Positions 7,674-15,482 of a stretch of 17,258 bases of DNA are shown piece by piece. Both the position numbers and the translations under genes were made by a program. The stretch comes from Eggerthellaceae bacterium (GTDB lineage: Bacteria > Actinomycetota > Coriobacteriia > Coriobacteriales > Eggerthellaceae): NCBI GenBank assembly GCA_900754495.1, contig CAAEDC010000025.1:1-17258 (forward strand). The letters run 5' to 3'. The notes beneath the pieces are model-generated. The model ran no database searches, had not been told where the DNA came from, and saw only the letters and a list, made by a program, of their open reading frames with translations. Each line of letters starts with the position of its first letter. The first letter of the stretch is position 1.

Positions 7674-10600
7674 GCCCCCTCCCCTTCTTCGCGCCTCGTG
7701 GCCCAGATGCCCAGCAGGACGGCGGCCACCGCGGCGAGGAGCATGGCCACGCCCTCCAGGGCCGGGACGCGGTCGCCCGTCGCGGTGAGCGCGCCACCGT
7801 TGCCTGCCGTGCCCGTCGAGAACCCGTGATAGGAGGATGCGAAGCCGAAGGTGTCGATGACCCGCGTGATCACGTTGTCATGCGCGTCGTCGTACAGCCC
7901 CTGCCCGTCTCTCCAGTTGCGGGTGATATGGCTCGTCACGCTGTTGGGGATGACCACCTCGCCGTTGCTGTTGTCCAGGGGCTCCGTTGCGTACACCAGG
8001 TAGCTCATGTCCTGCAGCGTGCGGAACCCTACCTCGACCGACCCGTATTCGAGCATGATTCCCGTGACGTATTCGCCGGCGGCGAGGCCGAGCCCGTCGA
8101 CGTCGAGGCGCGTGCGGGCGCCGGCGGCGACGCCCTCCCTCCAAAGGCGCCACCCGACCGTGCCGATGCGGTCGGTTCCGTCGGCCATCTGGTTCGGGGG
8201 GTTGCCGGCGGTCGCGCTGGCGGTCGAGTACACGGCCGACGTATCGGTCATGTTCGTCCGGTACCATACGTTGACCAACCCGTCGGTGTCGCCATAGGCT
8301 GCAGGCGTCACCAGCGTGTCGAGCCTGATTCCCAGGTTGACGAACTCGCAAGGATCGACGACCGCGTACTGGTCTGCCCTCACGTTGGTGGAACCCGCGT
8401 CGAACGCGACGTCGTAGCGGTAGCGCTCCTTGCCCACGTTGTCGACGCGAACGGGTGCGCGCTCATCCGACTGGAACGCCGCGCTCGTGCGGTCGATGGT
8501 CGCCTTGCTCACGTTGCATTCGAGCGATATGGCCATGTTGCCGTACGTCTGCGTCTGCCGGACGTCGCTGTCCTTGTCGGCCTTGAAAAGGTAGCGTCCC
8601 CAGGTGGATCCCGCCGACTCCCACCACTCGGCGTAATCGGGGTTCGGCACCGCCTCGACCATCATGTACCAGCCGAACTCCAGGCCCTCGAAGATGACGG
8701 CGCCCATGTCGTCGGTCGTCCCCTCGGCGACCATCTCCCACAGGCTCCCGTCCACCTCGCCGTCGGGATCATCCGCGAACACGCCATGGAAGCCCTGACG
8801 GCCGCCGAACGTCGGGTCGGGCTCCCCCTCCCCGATCCAGCGGTACAGCCCGAATCCGGTCTTGCCAACCGGCTCGCCTGTGTCCTGGTCGACTTTGTGG
8901 GCCTCGATGATGCGCTTGTGGTAGTTCGTGTTCAAGAACACGTAGGCCGGCTCGCCTGCGATCAGGCCCTCCTCGTCGACGGAGAATTCGTAAACCTCCG
9001 GGTCGAGGATGTAGTCATCGCCTGTCTTGGTTTCCTGGCAGTAGTAGGCGAGCCCGTCGCCGTGGGGGATGCGCTCGAGGACGAAGCTGCCGTCCTCGCC
9101 GGTCGTGGCCGTGGCATCGTACGCTATCTCGCCCGCCGCGTCCTCGGCCCACACGTGCCACTCCGAGCCTGCATAGTCGACAAGCTCGCCGTCGATCAGC
9201 TCGGCCTTCTTGAGCAATATGAACGTGGTGGGCGCGTCGGCCGTCTCGAGCACGGTACGCGTCACCTTTACCTCTTGGCCAGCGTATGAGAGCTCGACCA
9301 TGTGCGTCTCGTGGTCGATGGCCCAGCCGTCGGGCGTGGCCGTCTCACGCACGTTGTAATCGCCCAGGTACAGCTCATCCGTCTCGGCCTTGCCGTCATC
9401 GCCCGTGGTGACGGTGGCCACCACGTCGCCGGAGCTCGCATGCACCGTGCCGTCGGGGGTCACGATGTCCGCGGCTGCCGTCACCTCGTAGACCGCGCCT
9501 GGCACGGCGCGCCCGTCGGCCTCGTCGGTTTTGACGATTTCGATGACGCCCTTCTGGGGCGCGTCCTCCACGACGGCCCCGGCCCGCGTCACCGCGACCT
9601 CCTGGCCGGCGTATGAGAGCGTTACATCGACGGGCTCGCCGTTGAGCACGTACCCGTCGGGCGCGAGCGTTTCTTCGACCTCGTAGCGGCCCAGGTACAG
9701 CTCCGGCGTCTCGGCCTTGCCGTCATCCCCGGTCACGACCTCGGCCACCACGTCGCCCTCATGGGCGCGCACGGTGCCGTCGGGCGTCACCACGTCGGCG
9801 GCGGCGGTCACGCGGAATTCGATGCCGGGCACCGCGACGGGCAGCCCCGACTCGGCGTCGACTTTGTGGGCCTCGATGATGCCCTTCTGGGGCACGTCGC
9901 CGAACTCGGACTCGGCGTAGGCGGCTTCGACCTCCTGGCCGGCGTATGAGAGCGTTACATCGACGGGCTCGCCGTTGAGCACGTAGCCCTCCGGCGCGAG
10001 CGTCTCGACGATGCGGTAGCTGCCCAAGTACAGATCTTCGGCCGTTGCGGTGCCGTCGGCGGCCGTGACAATGTGCGCGGCGATCTCGCCGGCGGGCACG
10101 TGCACCACGCCGTCGCCGGTCTTGATGTCAGACGCGGCGACGAGGTCGAACTCGATGCCGGCAGCGGGTACGGGCTCGCCCGTCTCGGCGTCCACCTTCA
10201 TCGCCTTTACAGAGCCCTTCTGGGGCATGTTGGCGTACTCGACCACAAGCGGATCATCCCAGTCCGTCGTGGTTGACACCGTGAAGGGCACGTCGGCATG
10301 GCCGAGCAGGTAGCCCTCGGGGGCGGACACCTCGCGAAGGTAGTAGGATCCGGCGTTGAGCTTCTGAGGCAGGTACACGCGGCCCGTATCGCCGACCGTG
10401 AGAGTGTCGTAGCTGATCGCCTCGGGATACGTCTCGTGCCACACAATGGGGGTCTTAGACGCATCGAGCACCTGCAGCTGCGTTCCCGCAACCAGCACGG
10501 GCAAGCCCGACTCGGCGTCCACCTTGACGAGCTCGACGCCCGCAGTGACGTACGTGTTGTTGGCGAAGAAGTGGTACACCTTCTTGTCCTCGCGGGCAGA

Positions 10601-12706
10601 GAACGTGAACGGCTCTATGGGATCGTAATTCGGCTTCGGCCCCGTCTCGATCACCAGGTAGTCATCGTAGGGCAACGCGCCGTGCTGATCGTCCGGTCGC
10701 GGGTTGTAGGACGTGTCCGCTATGCCGTTCTCATCGGTTACGATAGTGGCATAGGGCGCGGCTCCGTCGCGCACCGTGTAGGTTCCGTCGCCGTTATCCA
10801 CGAAGTCCTTGGAGGCGTAGATGCTGAACTCGACCCCCGGCAAGGGTATCGCGTCGGCCTTGTCGCCCTCGGTGACGTCATCGCCTATCTTCGTGCCTAC
10901 CTTGATGATGAAGCACTCCGCGGCCTTCACCTGGTCGTCGATGGCCTGCTCGGTGGTCGCCTCCACAACCTTGCCGTCCTCGCGGATCTCGAAGCGCCAT
11001 ACTTCGTCGGAGAGCAGGTAGCCCTCCGGCGGGACGGTTTCGCGCAGCTCGTAGGTGCCGTAGGGCAGAAGGTCGCTCGCGGTCTGCGCCACGCCGTCGG
11101 CGCCGGAGGTGATGGTGGCCACGTCCTTGCCCGGCTCGTATGTGACGCCTCCGACCACGACGGGGTTCTCTGATGCATTTTTGATGGCGAAGGTCGCGCC
11201 TTGCATTGTTCCATCGCCCTGCGCGGTCGCGCTTTGGTAGTAGCCATCGAGCTTCGTCGTCTTTACGCCGCCGCGGATAGAATCGTCCAGGAATTGATGC
11301 TCATTCCAGACCTCAGCCGGATTCCCCTCAATACCCGACATTGTAATGCGCTGCACGAATACGTCGTTCGGACGCGCCGCAGAGGACAGCACGTATCCCT
11401 CCGGCGCTTTAGTTTCCTGGACGGTCACAGTGCCTAAAGGAAACGTCGGTGTGCCAGCAGCGCCAATATAAAACGGGTCGCCGGATACCACATACGATGA
11501 GTCAAAATAGCAGAAACCGTCAGAATCCGTACGCATAACCCACGTGCGCATAGGGCTTATCCCTTGTGCAGCTGGATCGGAAGAATAGTAACCCGCATAG
11601 TATTTTACGGTGAATTCCGCTCCTCCGAGCGTTCCACCCCCTTGAGCGGTGCCTCCGGTCAACGGGTCTGCCTTATGAAGCAACGCACCTACCGGATCGT
11701 CGTACGGCACATCAGACGCTCTAATAACAGCATTGCCTGATACATCGAAGTAATGTCGGCTAGTATCTTTAAAGAAACCCGTTGGTGGTTGCGACTCAAC
11801 GCAATAGTAGTTGCCATAAGGCAGGCCGGAGGCCGATGCGTAACCAGATGCATTAGTCGTCAATGTCAGTACATAACCGTCATCGTTTGAGCGGTAAACA
11901 TCGTATTTTGCACCAGAGAGACTGTAAACCGGGTTGCCGTTCGTCATATCAGGCTTAGTTGAGCTCTTGTAGAGCTCAACAGATCCTTTCGGCGTCCAGT
12001 AGAAGTTCCCTACCCGCTGGCACGGATAAGGCGCTAAAGATCCTGGATTCTTATTTGCCCCGGTTGTGTCAAGCGTCACATTGTAAGCACGAGCTCCAGA
12101 ATCCCAAACCCCTGTGAAATTATAAGTGCCATCGGCTGGCGCCGCTTGTCCATAGTCCATGCAGTGGCCAATCAAATACTGGCCGTCGGGCATGGTTATA
12201 CCGAACCGGTTGTAATGGTCGTTCGTCGGCCCAGGGTTGAGACACACCATGCTTGCGGTGCCACTTATGGTCGATAGGTCACGCGCGATCGACCCCATGA
12301 CCGGTGGAGCCTGACTGGCCAACAAAAGCGGATCTACAGGCTGCTCGGCTTCCTCTTCAACGTCAGAGGCCTCATTTTTTATAGATTCCGAATCTTCATC
12401 CGGCTCTTTCGACACGGGGTTTTCTTCCTTTGGGTTATCAGGCTGCGTTTCCTGATCAGGGGTAACTTCCTGCTCTAGCCCATCCCCCTTATCTGCCATC
12501 TCCGTACTTGTGTTAGATTCCGAGATTACCGGCTGTGCCTCGCTATTTGCATGCCCGAAGGCTTCAACATCTTCAGAGACGGGAGCAGGATCGGCTAAGG
12601 CCAATCCCTGTGGTATCGCCAGCGTCACCGCTAGCATGATAGCCATCGCTGCGGACGGCAGGCGACGCAGTATGCCTCCTCCTTCTTTCAGCAAGTTGTC
12701 TATCAT
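7670..12706 (-). CDS. Giant SpaA/Cna-B repeat surface adhesin with atypical sortase signal
   Basis: This 1678-residue secreted wall protein has a signal peptide (residues 1-38, ending GLALA), then an acidic disordered stretch to about 125. An N-terminal domain with three cysteines includes GHCMDYGQAAPADGTYNF, which recalls the Cys-x-Asp...Pro-x-Gly-x-Tyr pattern at the tips of Gram-positive adhesins. About ten SpaA/Cna-B-like domains follow (about 238-1360). Each starts with a Lys-containing strand (KVDAESG, KVDAETG) and most end in an E-box such as ETLAPEGYVL, which suggests self-formed isopeptide bonds. A non-repeated domain spans about 1370-1630. The C-terminus has LTATG, a hydrophobic helix and ATRREEGEGA, a sortase-type signal lacking the usual Pro. 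Being first among the transfer genes, it may promote mating-cell contact as PrgB does, or host adhesion. Residues 16-475 or so are encoded by markedly lower-GC DNA. Confidence 0.9.
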   Translation of the reverse strand: MIDNLLKEGGGILRRLPSAAMAIMLAVTLAIPQGLALADPAPVSEDVEAFGHANSEAQPVISESNTSTEMADKGDGLEQEVTPDQETQPDNPKEENPVSKEPDEDSESIKNEASDVEEEAEQPVDPLLLASQAPPVMGSIARDLSTISGTASMVCLNPGPTNDHYNRFGITMPDGQYLIGHCMDYGQAAPADGTYNFTGVWDSGARAYNVTLDTTGANKNPGSLAPYPCQRVGNFYWTPKGSVELYKSSTKPDMTNGNPVYSLSGAKYDVYRSNDDGYVLTLTTNASGYASASGLPYGNYYCVESQPPTGFFKDTSRHYFDVSGNAVIRASDVPYDDPVGALLHKADPLTGGTAQGGGTLGGAEFTVKYYAGYYSSDPAAQGISPMRTWVMRTDSDGFCYFDSSYVVSGDPFYIGAAGTPTFPLGTVTVQETKAPEGYVLSSAARPNDVFVQRITMSGIEGNPAEVWNEHQFLDDSIRGGVKTTKLDGYYQSATAQGDGTMQGATFAIKNASENPVVVGGVTYEPGKDVATITSGADGVAQTASDLLPYGTYELRETVPPEGYLLSDEVWRFEIREDGKVVEATTEQAIDDQVKAAECFIIKVGTKIGDDVTEGDKADAIPLPGVEFSIYASKDFVDNGDGTYTVRDGAAPYATIVTDENGIADTSYNPRPDDQHGALPYDDYLVIETGPKPNYDPIEPFTFSAREDKKVYHFFANNTYVTAGVELVKVDAESGLPVLVAGTQLQVLDASKTPIVWHETYPEAISYDTLTVGDTGRVYLPQKLNAGSYYLREVSAPEGYLLGHADVPFTVSTTTDWDDPLVVEYANMPQKGSVKAMKVDAETGEPVPAAGIEFDLVAASDIKTGDGVVHVPAGEIAAHIVTAADGTATAEDLYLGSYRIVETLAPEGYVLNGEPVDVTLSYAGQEVEAAYAESEFGDVPQKGIIEAHKVDAESGLPVAVPGIEFRVTAAADVVTPDGTVRAHEGDVVAEVVTGDDGKAETPELYLGRYEVEETLAPDGYVLNGEPVDVTLSYAGQEVAVTRAGAVVEDAPQKGVIEIVKTDEADGRAVPGAVYEVTAAADIVTPDGTVHASSGDVVATVTTGDDGKAETDELYLGDYNVRETATPDGWAIDHETHMVELSYAGQEVKVTRTVLETADAPTTFILLKKAELIDGELVDYAGSEWHVWAEDAAGEIAYDATATTGEDGSFVLERIPHGDGLAYYCQETKTGDDYILDPEVYEFSVDEEGLIAGEPAYVFLNTNYHKRIIEAHKVDQDTGEPVGKTGFGLYRWIGEGEPDPTFGGRQGFHGVFADDPDGEVDGSLWEMVAEGTTDDMGAVIFEGLEFGWYMMVEAVPNPDYAEWWESAGSTWGRYLFKADKDSDVRQTQTYGNMAISLECNVSKATIDRTSAAFQSDERAPVRVDNVGKERYRYDVAFDAGSTNVRADQYAVVDPCEFVNLGIRLDTLVTPAAYGDTDGLVNVWYRTNMTDTSAVYSTASATAGNPPNQMADGTDRIGTVGWRLWREGVAAGARTRLDVDGLGLAAGEYVTGIMLEYGSVEVGFRTLQDMSYLVYATEPLDNSNGEVVIPNSVTSHITRNWRDGQGLYDDAHDNVITRVIDTFGFASSYHGFSTGTAGNGGALTATGDRVPALEGVAMLLAAVAAVLLGIWATRREEGEGA
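9595..9652 (-). repeat. 58-bp exact repeat in adhesin, copy 1
   Basis: This is identical at the DNA level to 9928-9985. The offset is 333 bp, exactly 111 codons, so the copies lie at the same place in successive Cna-B-like domains and encode NGEPVDVTLSYAGQEV. The identity suggests recent duplication or gene conversion, and a substrate for copy-number change. Confidence 0.9.
9928..9985 (-). repeat. 58-bp exact repeat in adhesin, copy 2
   Basis: This is the second copy of the 58-bp segment at 9595-9652, one 111-codon domain away. A third, more diverged version covers the equivalent part of the next domain near 9270-9300. Confidence 0.9.
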
Positions 12707-12739
12707 TGCCCTCTCCCATCTCGTTCGCCTTCGATTCTT

Positions 12740-13903
12740 CTATTTCCACTCCCCACAGGAGCAGTAGTAGCGGCCAGTGTTCACAGTCTCCGTCCCTACA
12801 GGAGACGGATAGGCGTTGCCAACGCCTTCCCCTGCTAGGGCATGGTTTTTCAGATGACCCGCTTCGTTTCCTTGAATATCAGCGCCGCAAATCCCACAGA
12901 AATTGTGGTAAATAGTCTTCTCTGTCGTTTCGGGAATCCAGTTATGGACATGCGCCGGAGGATCCGGCTCGGGAGCAGGAGCCGGCGCAGGGTCGGGCCC
13001 AGGAGCGGGAGCAGGAGCGGGAGCAGGTTCCGAGGAACCTCCCCCGGACGTCGATCCACCTCCGGTCCCCCCGCTTTGCACAGCATTACCCGATGTGGCA
13101 GGGGCGCTCTGCACGGCCGCCTGGGCGGCGTCTGACTTGCCTGCCGCTTCGAGGGCTGTTGCCGACGCCTCGACCTCTTCGGCACTCATGTCGGCCAGCG
13201 CTTTCGGCGCGAGAGTGATGTTGACGATTATCTTCTTTTCATCGGCTGAAACCGTCTCGAACATGACCATAGCGTCTTCGCGCTCGTTATCCCACTCAAG
13301 GCCAAGCGACCTTACGGTGTTGCTCGCGCTCGCAGCAGCATCAGAGGGGGCTTTAAGCTCGAAAGGCTCCCCTGCGGTGTAGGTTGATCCGTCTTCAAGC
13401 ACGGGGGCTTTGGACACGGACACCTTGTAAGTGGCGTCCTTCACGAACTCATCGGCCTCTACAAGGACGATATTCTCGCCGCACTCGACCTCGCGCTCGA
13501 TAGGTTCCATCTCTCCGTGCGGGGCCGCAGCTTCGACGCGCACTGTCGCCTTAGTCGCGGTATCAGTCCACCCTTCGGCTTCGATTTTGACCGCGAGGGA
13601 ATACTTCTGGTCATTCTTAGGCGCAACCGTCTCTTGCTCCGGCTGGGATTTTTCGGGCTGGGGTGCCTCCGAGGGCGTTGCAGCGCCCACGATGCCCGCA
13701 ATGCACAGCGCGATCACGGCAACGCCGAGGACGGCCGCTGCGACGATGCGGCGCTTGCGCTTGGGCGAACCCCCGCCGTCCACCGTTTCCCCTTGCGCAG
13801 GCTCGGACTCGATATCCTTCTCGCCCTCAATCGGCTCGGTCAGCCCTTCGATCTTCTCTTCCGTTTGATATTCCAGCTTCTCGGTCTTTTCGTTTTCGCT
13901 CAT
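12740..13903 (-). CDS. Membrane-anchored protein with Pro-rich stalk and Cys/His-rich C-terminus
   Basis: This 387-residue protein has an acidic N-terminal cytoplasmic region (1-46), a basic KRKRR stop signal and one membrane helix (about 53-75), giving an N-in/C-out topology. The outer part has a beta-rich domain (about 97-265), a Gly/Ser then Pro-Ala stalk (about 280-317) and a C-terminal module with HVHNW at 318, C336-x2-C339, H350-x3-H354 and C381-x-C383. The Cys/His pattern looks able to bind zinc, though this is unproven. It lies between the 382-aa membrane protein and the adhesin, with 34 bp to the latter, so an accessory or display role in the mating surface is plausible. AGGA lies nine bases before the start. 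I do not recognise the family. A long hairpin precedes the gene. Confidence 0.75.
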   Translation of the reverse strand: MSENEKTEKLEYQTEEKIEGLTEPIEGEKDIESEPAQGETVDGGGSPKRKRRIVAAAVLGVAVIALCIAGIVGAATPSEAPQPEKSQPEQETVAPKNDQKYSLAVKIEAEGWTDTATKATVRVEAAAPHGEMEPIEREVECGENIVLVEADEFVKDATYKVSVSKAPVLEDGSTYTAGEPFELKAPSDAAASASNTVRSLGLEWDNEREDAMVMFETVSADEKKIIVNITLAPKALADMSAEEVEASATALEAAGKSDAAQAAVQSAPATSGNAVQSGGTGGGSTSGGGSSEPAPAPAPAPGPDPAPAPAPEPDPPAHVHNWIPETTEKTIYHNFCGICGADIQGNEAGHLKNHALAGEGVGNAYPSPVGTETVNTGRYYCSCGEWK

Positions 13904-13977
13904 GTCCCAACATCCTTTCGCCCGGTCTTATGCCCAGTCTGTTTGCCTAGCGCAGGGTTCGTATCCCTCCGATCGGC

Positions 13978-14044
13978 GGCCCCGATGCCGGGGGGCGCAT
14001 GGACAGACCGGGCGGAGAGCCATGCGCACCCCGGCATCGGGGCC
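13978..14044. promoter_or_regulatory. Long GC-rich inverted repeat (16 + 8 bp stem) between operon genes
   Basis: The left arm (13978-14002) and right arm (14020-14044) pair over 16 bp (GGCCCCGATGCCGGGG with its exact complement) and, after one G:A mismatch, over another 8 bp (GCGCATGG with CCATGCGC), enclosing a 17-base loop. It sits in the 148-bp gap after the 382-aa gene and before the 387-aa gene. No T-run follows on the minus strand, so simple termination is not obvious. The loop includes GACCGGGCG, which recurs inverted near 13919-13927. Possible roles are attenuation, RNA processing or stability, or a recombination or nicking site. Confidence 0.75.
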
Positions 14045-14051
14045 TAGTTCG

Positions 14052-15200
14052 TCATTCTTCTTGCAGCTTCGCCTCCCCACCCCCGTCGTCGAACTGCATG
14101 ACCTTCACGGGAGCCGACTCCCGCAGAACCATCCCGTCGCGGGTTATCGCGATGGAGGGGAACCTCATCATCCGCTGCGTCGGGCGCAGCTCCTTCGGCC
14201 CGCGTTCCAGCCTGTCGGGCACGCGGACGCTCCACGCGCCGTCGCCTGTTTTCACAGCCTTGACCCGCGCGAGCACCACCACGCTGCCGTCGTCAAACGT
14301 CTTGGTGATGCGGGCGCGCCGCCTCCAGACCACCGCTACGGCGATGAGCACGGCACCTGTCGCCCCCGCTCCGACGACGTAGGGGATCACATCGAACGGC
14401 TGCTCCGGCTCCGGCTCAGGTGCGGGTGCAGGCTCGGGAACCTCGTGGTAGTAGGTAACGTCCAGCGCCATGCGCCTGTCCTTCTCCGTCGCGATCCCCT
14501 TGTAATGGCCTATGACGGTGTAGGCGATCGTCTCGAGGTAGTCCTCGGTGCCGCGGTAGTTGGCATGGGCCGTGTACGATACGGGGAGCCCTAGGTCGTC
14601 GGTGGCCGTGACCTCGAACTCGACGTCAGAGAGGGCCAGGGTCTTGGTCGTCGTCGTATCGGGGCCATCGCCGCTTGTCACGGTGAAGTCCGCGTACGCG
14701 GGTATCGTCGCATCGACGTCGTTGGTGGGCAGCCCGGGATAGTCCACCGGCCGGTCAACCTGACGGGTGCGGAGCTGGTAGACGGGGATCTGCTCGACGC
14801 TGTCAAGCGGCAGATCCCCTTCGTAGAGTGGATCGATCGTCGACGCGTCCATCGTGGCCGGCATGCTGGCGATGGCGTAGCTAACATCGAGCACGCCCGC
14901 TTCCACGGTCGTGTCATGCTCGAGTTCGGCGGTTTGCCGCTCGTACGATTCATCAACGTAGGGTTCGCCTTGCTTTTCGAGTTTGTAGGCATTGCCGCCG
15001 AACTCTATAGACGATGGCACGAGCCCTTCCGGCATGCCGGACGCTTCCATGTAAGTGAACGTTTTGACGATCCTGTCCCCGTCGCCCGCGGCAAGGGCCG
15101 CGGCCGGCGGCGACGCCAGCGATGCCGCGAGCAGGATCGAGGCCAGCGCGGCAGCCGTTTTCAGCAGTTGGTTGGAGACGGGTTTTTCCTGGGTCGCCAT
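14052..15200 (-). CDS. Secreted single-pass membrane protein, first gene of the transfer operon
   Basis: This 382-residue type I membrane protein has a signal peptide (residues 1-38, AAALAAG), a beta-rich extracellular region (about 40-255), a Pro/Glu linker (PEPAPAPEPEPEQP), a membrane helix (about 272-291), a basic WRRRAR stop-transfer and a 90-residue cytoplasmic tail. Having both an outer domain and a cytosolic tail, it could link the surface to the secretion machine. It is not a sortase substrate. It is the first gene after the AT-rich divergent region, with AAAGGG six bases before ATG 15200 and a candidate promoter with a ten-G tract just upstream. I do not recognise a named family. The gene itself is well supported by start, signal peptide and frame. 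Confidence 0.78.
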   Translation of the reverse strand: MATQEKPVSNQLLKTAAALASILLAASLASPPAAALAAGDGDRIVKTFTYMEASGMPEGLVPSSIEFGGNAYKLEKQGEPYVDESYERQTAELEHDTTVEAGVLDVSYAIASMPATMDASTIDPLYEGDLPLDSVEQIPVYQLRTRQVDRPVDYPGLPTNDVDATIPAYADFTVTSGDGPDTTTTKTLALSDVEFEVTATDDLGLPVSYTAHANYRGTEDYLETIAYTVIGHYKGIATEKDRRMALDVTYYHEVPEPAPAPEPEPEQPFDVIPYVVGAGATGAVLIAVAVVWRRRARITKTFDDGSVVVLARVKAVKTGDGAWSVRVPDRLERGPKELRPTQRMMRFPSIAITRDGMVLRESAPVKVMQFDDGGGEAKLQEE

Positions 15201-15233
15201 CGTTCACCCTTTCTATGCGCTTTTCACTAATCC

Positions 15234-15264
15234 ATGATACCCCCCCCCCAGGGCTGTTTTTCAA
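15234..15264 (-). promoter_or_regulatory. Candidate promoter of the leftward transfer operon, with G10 in its spacer
   Basis: On the minus strand TTGAAA (15264-15259) is followed by a 19-base spacer and TATCAT (15239-15234), with the gene start about 34 bases further on. Ten of the spacer bases are an unbroken G-run adjoining the -10. A spacer of 17 is optimal, so loss of two G would strengthen the promoter. The elements are fair, not perfect, matches. Confidence 0.5.
15240..15249. repeat. Ten-base C homopolymer
   Basis: C10 on the plus strand (G10 on the transcribed minus side) lies between candidate -35 and -10 elements. Runs of this length are prone to slipped-strand change during replication and also to sequencing error. 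Confidence 0.95.
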
Positions 15265-15326
15265 GGCCTAACCTGCGAAATATTATTTGCAGCATCATTT
15301 ACATGTTTAGCATTTCGGTATAGAAG

Positions 15327-15346
15327 TCTCATATTTAATTATGAGA
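15327..15346. repeat. Palindrome TCTCATA-N6-TATGAGA
   Basis: Seven-base arms flank a six-base AT spacer, overlapping the left end of octad block 1 and upstream of the leftward promoter. It could be an operator half-site pair or a boundary of the array. No protein is assigned. Confidence 0.55.
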
Positions 15347-15445
15347 TTTAAGTATTCGTATATTCTAGTATTCAAGTATTTGTATTTTCTCATTTTCAAT
15401 TTTTCAAGTACTCGTGTTCTACATTATTCAAGTATTCGTGATCTT
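15342..15445 (+). repeat. Partition-type octad array, block 1 (13 units)
   Basis: Thirteen consecutive degenerate 8-bp units, read in phase from 15342, include AAGTATTC at 15350 and 15430, TAGTATTC at 15366 and AAGTACTC at 15406. Position 7 is T in all 13 and position 8 is C in nine. The last four bases are variants of ACTC/ATTC/TTTC and the first four are AT-rich. This resembles the tetramer boxes with 4-bp AT-rich spacers described for ParG of plasmid TP228. Confidence 0.8.
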
Positions 15446-15482
15446 CACTAACGTTGCCAGTGGGATGTTTCCTCAATTACAC

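Noticed and set aside
13953..13968. A T-arm-like string (AGGGTTCGTATCCCT) suggesting a tRNA fragment or attachment site
   Set aside because: The loop does not fit the TTCRA consensus and no other tRNA parts lie around it. It is within an operon gap next to a different large hairpin.
14953..15264. A frame starting at TTG 15264 that runs through the G10 tract, possibly a slippage-controlled N-terminal extension of the 382-aa gene
   Set aside because: Joining it to the gene needs loss of one G, and the new frame then meets TAG before the gene start, so slippage cannot extend the protein.
15240..15300. An imperfect palindrome around TGCGAAATATTATTTGCA as an operator
   Set aside because: The arms pair only with a bulge and over seven bases, which is expected by chance in AT-rich DNA.
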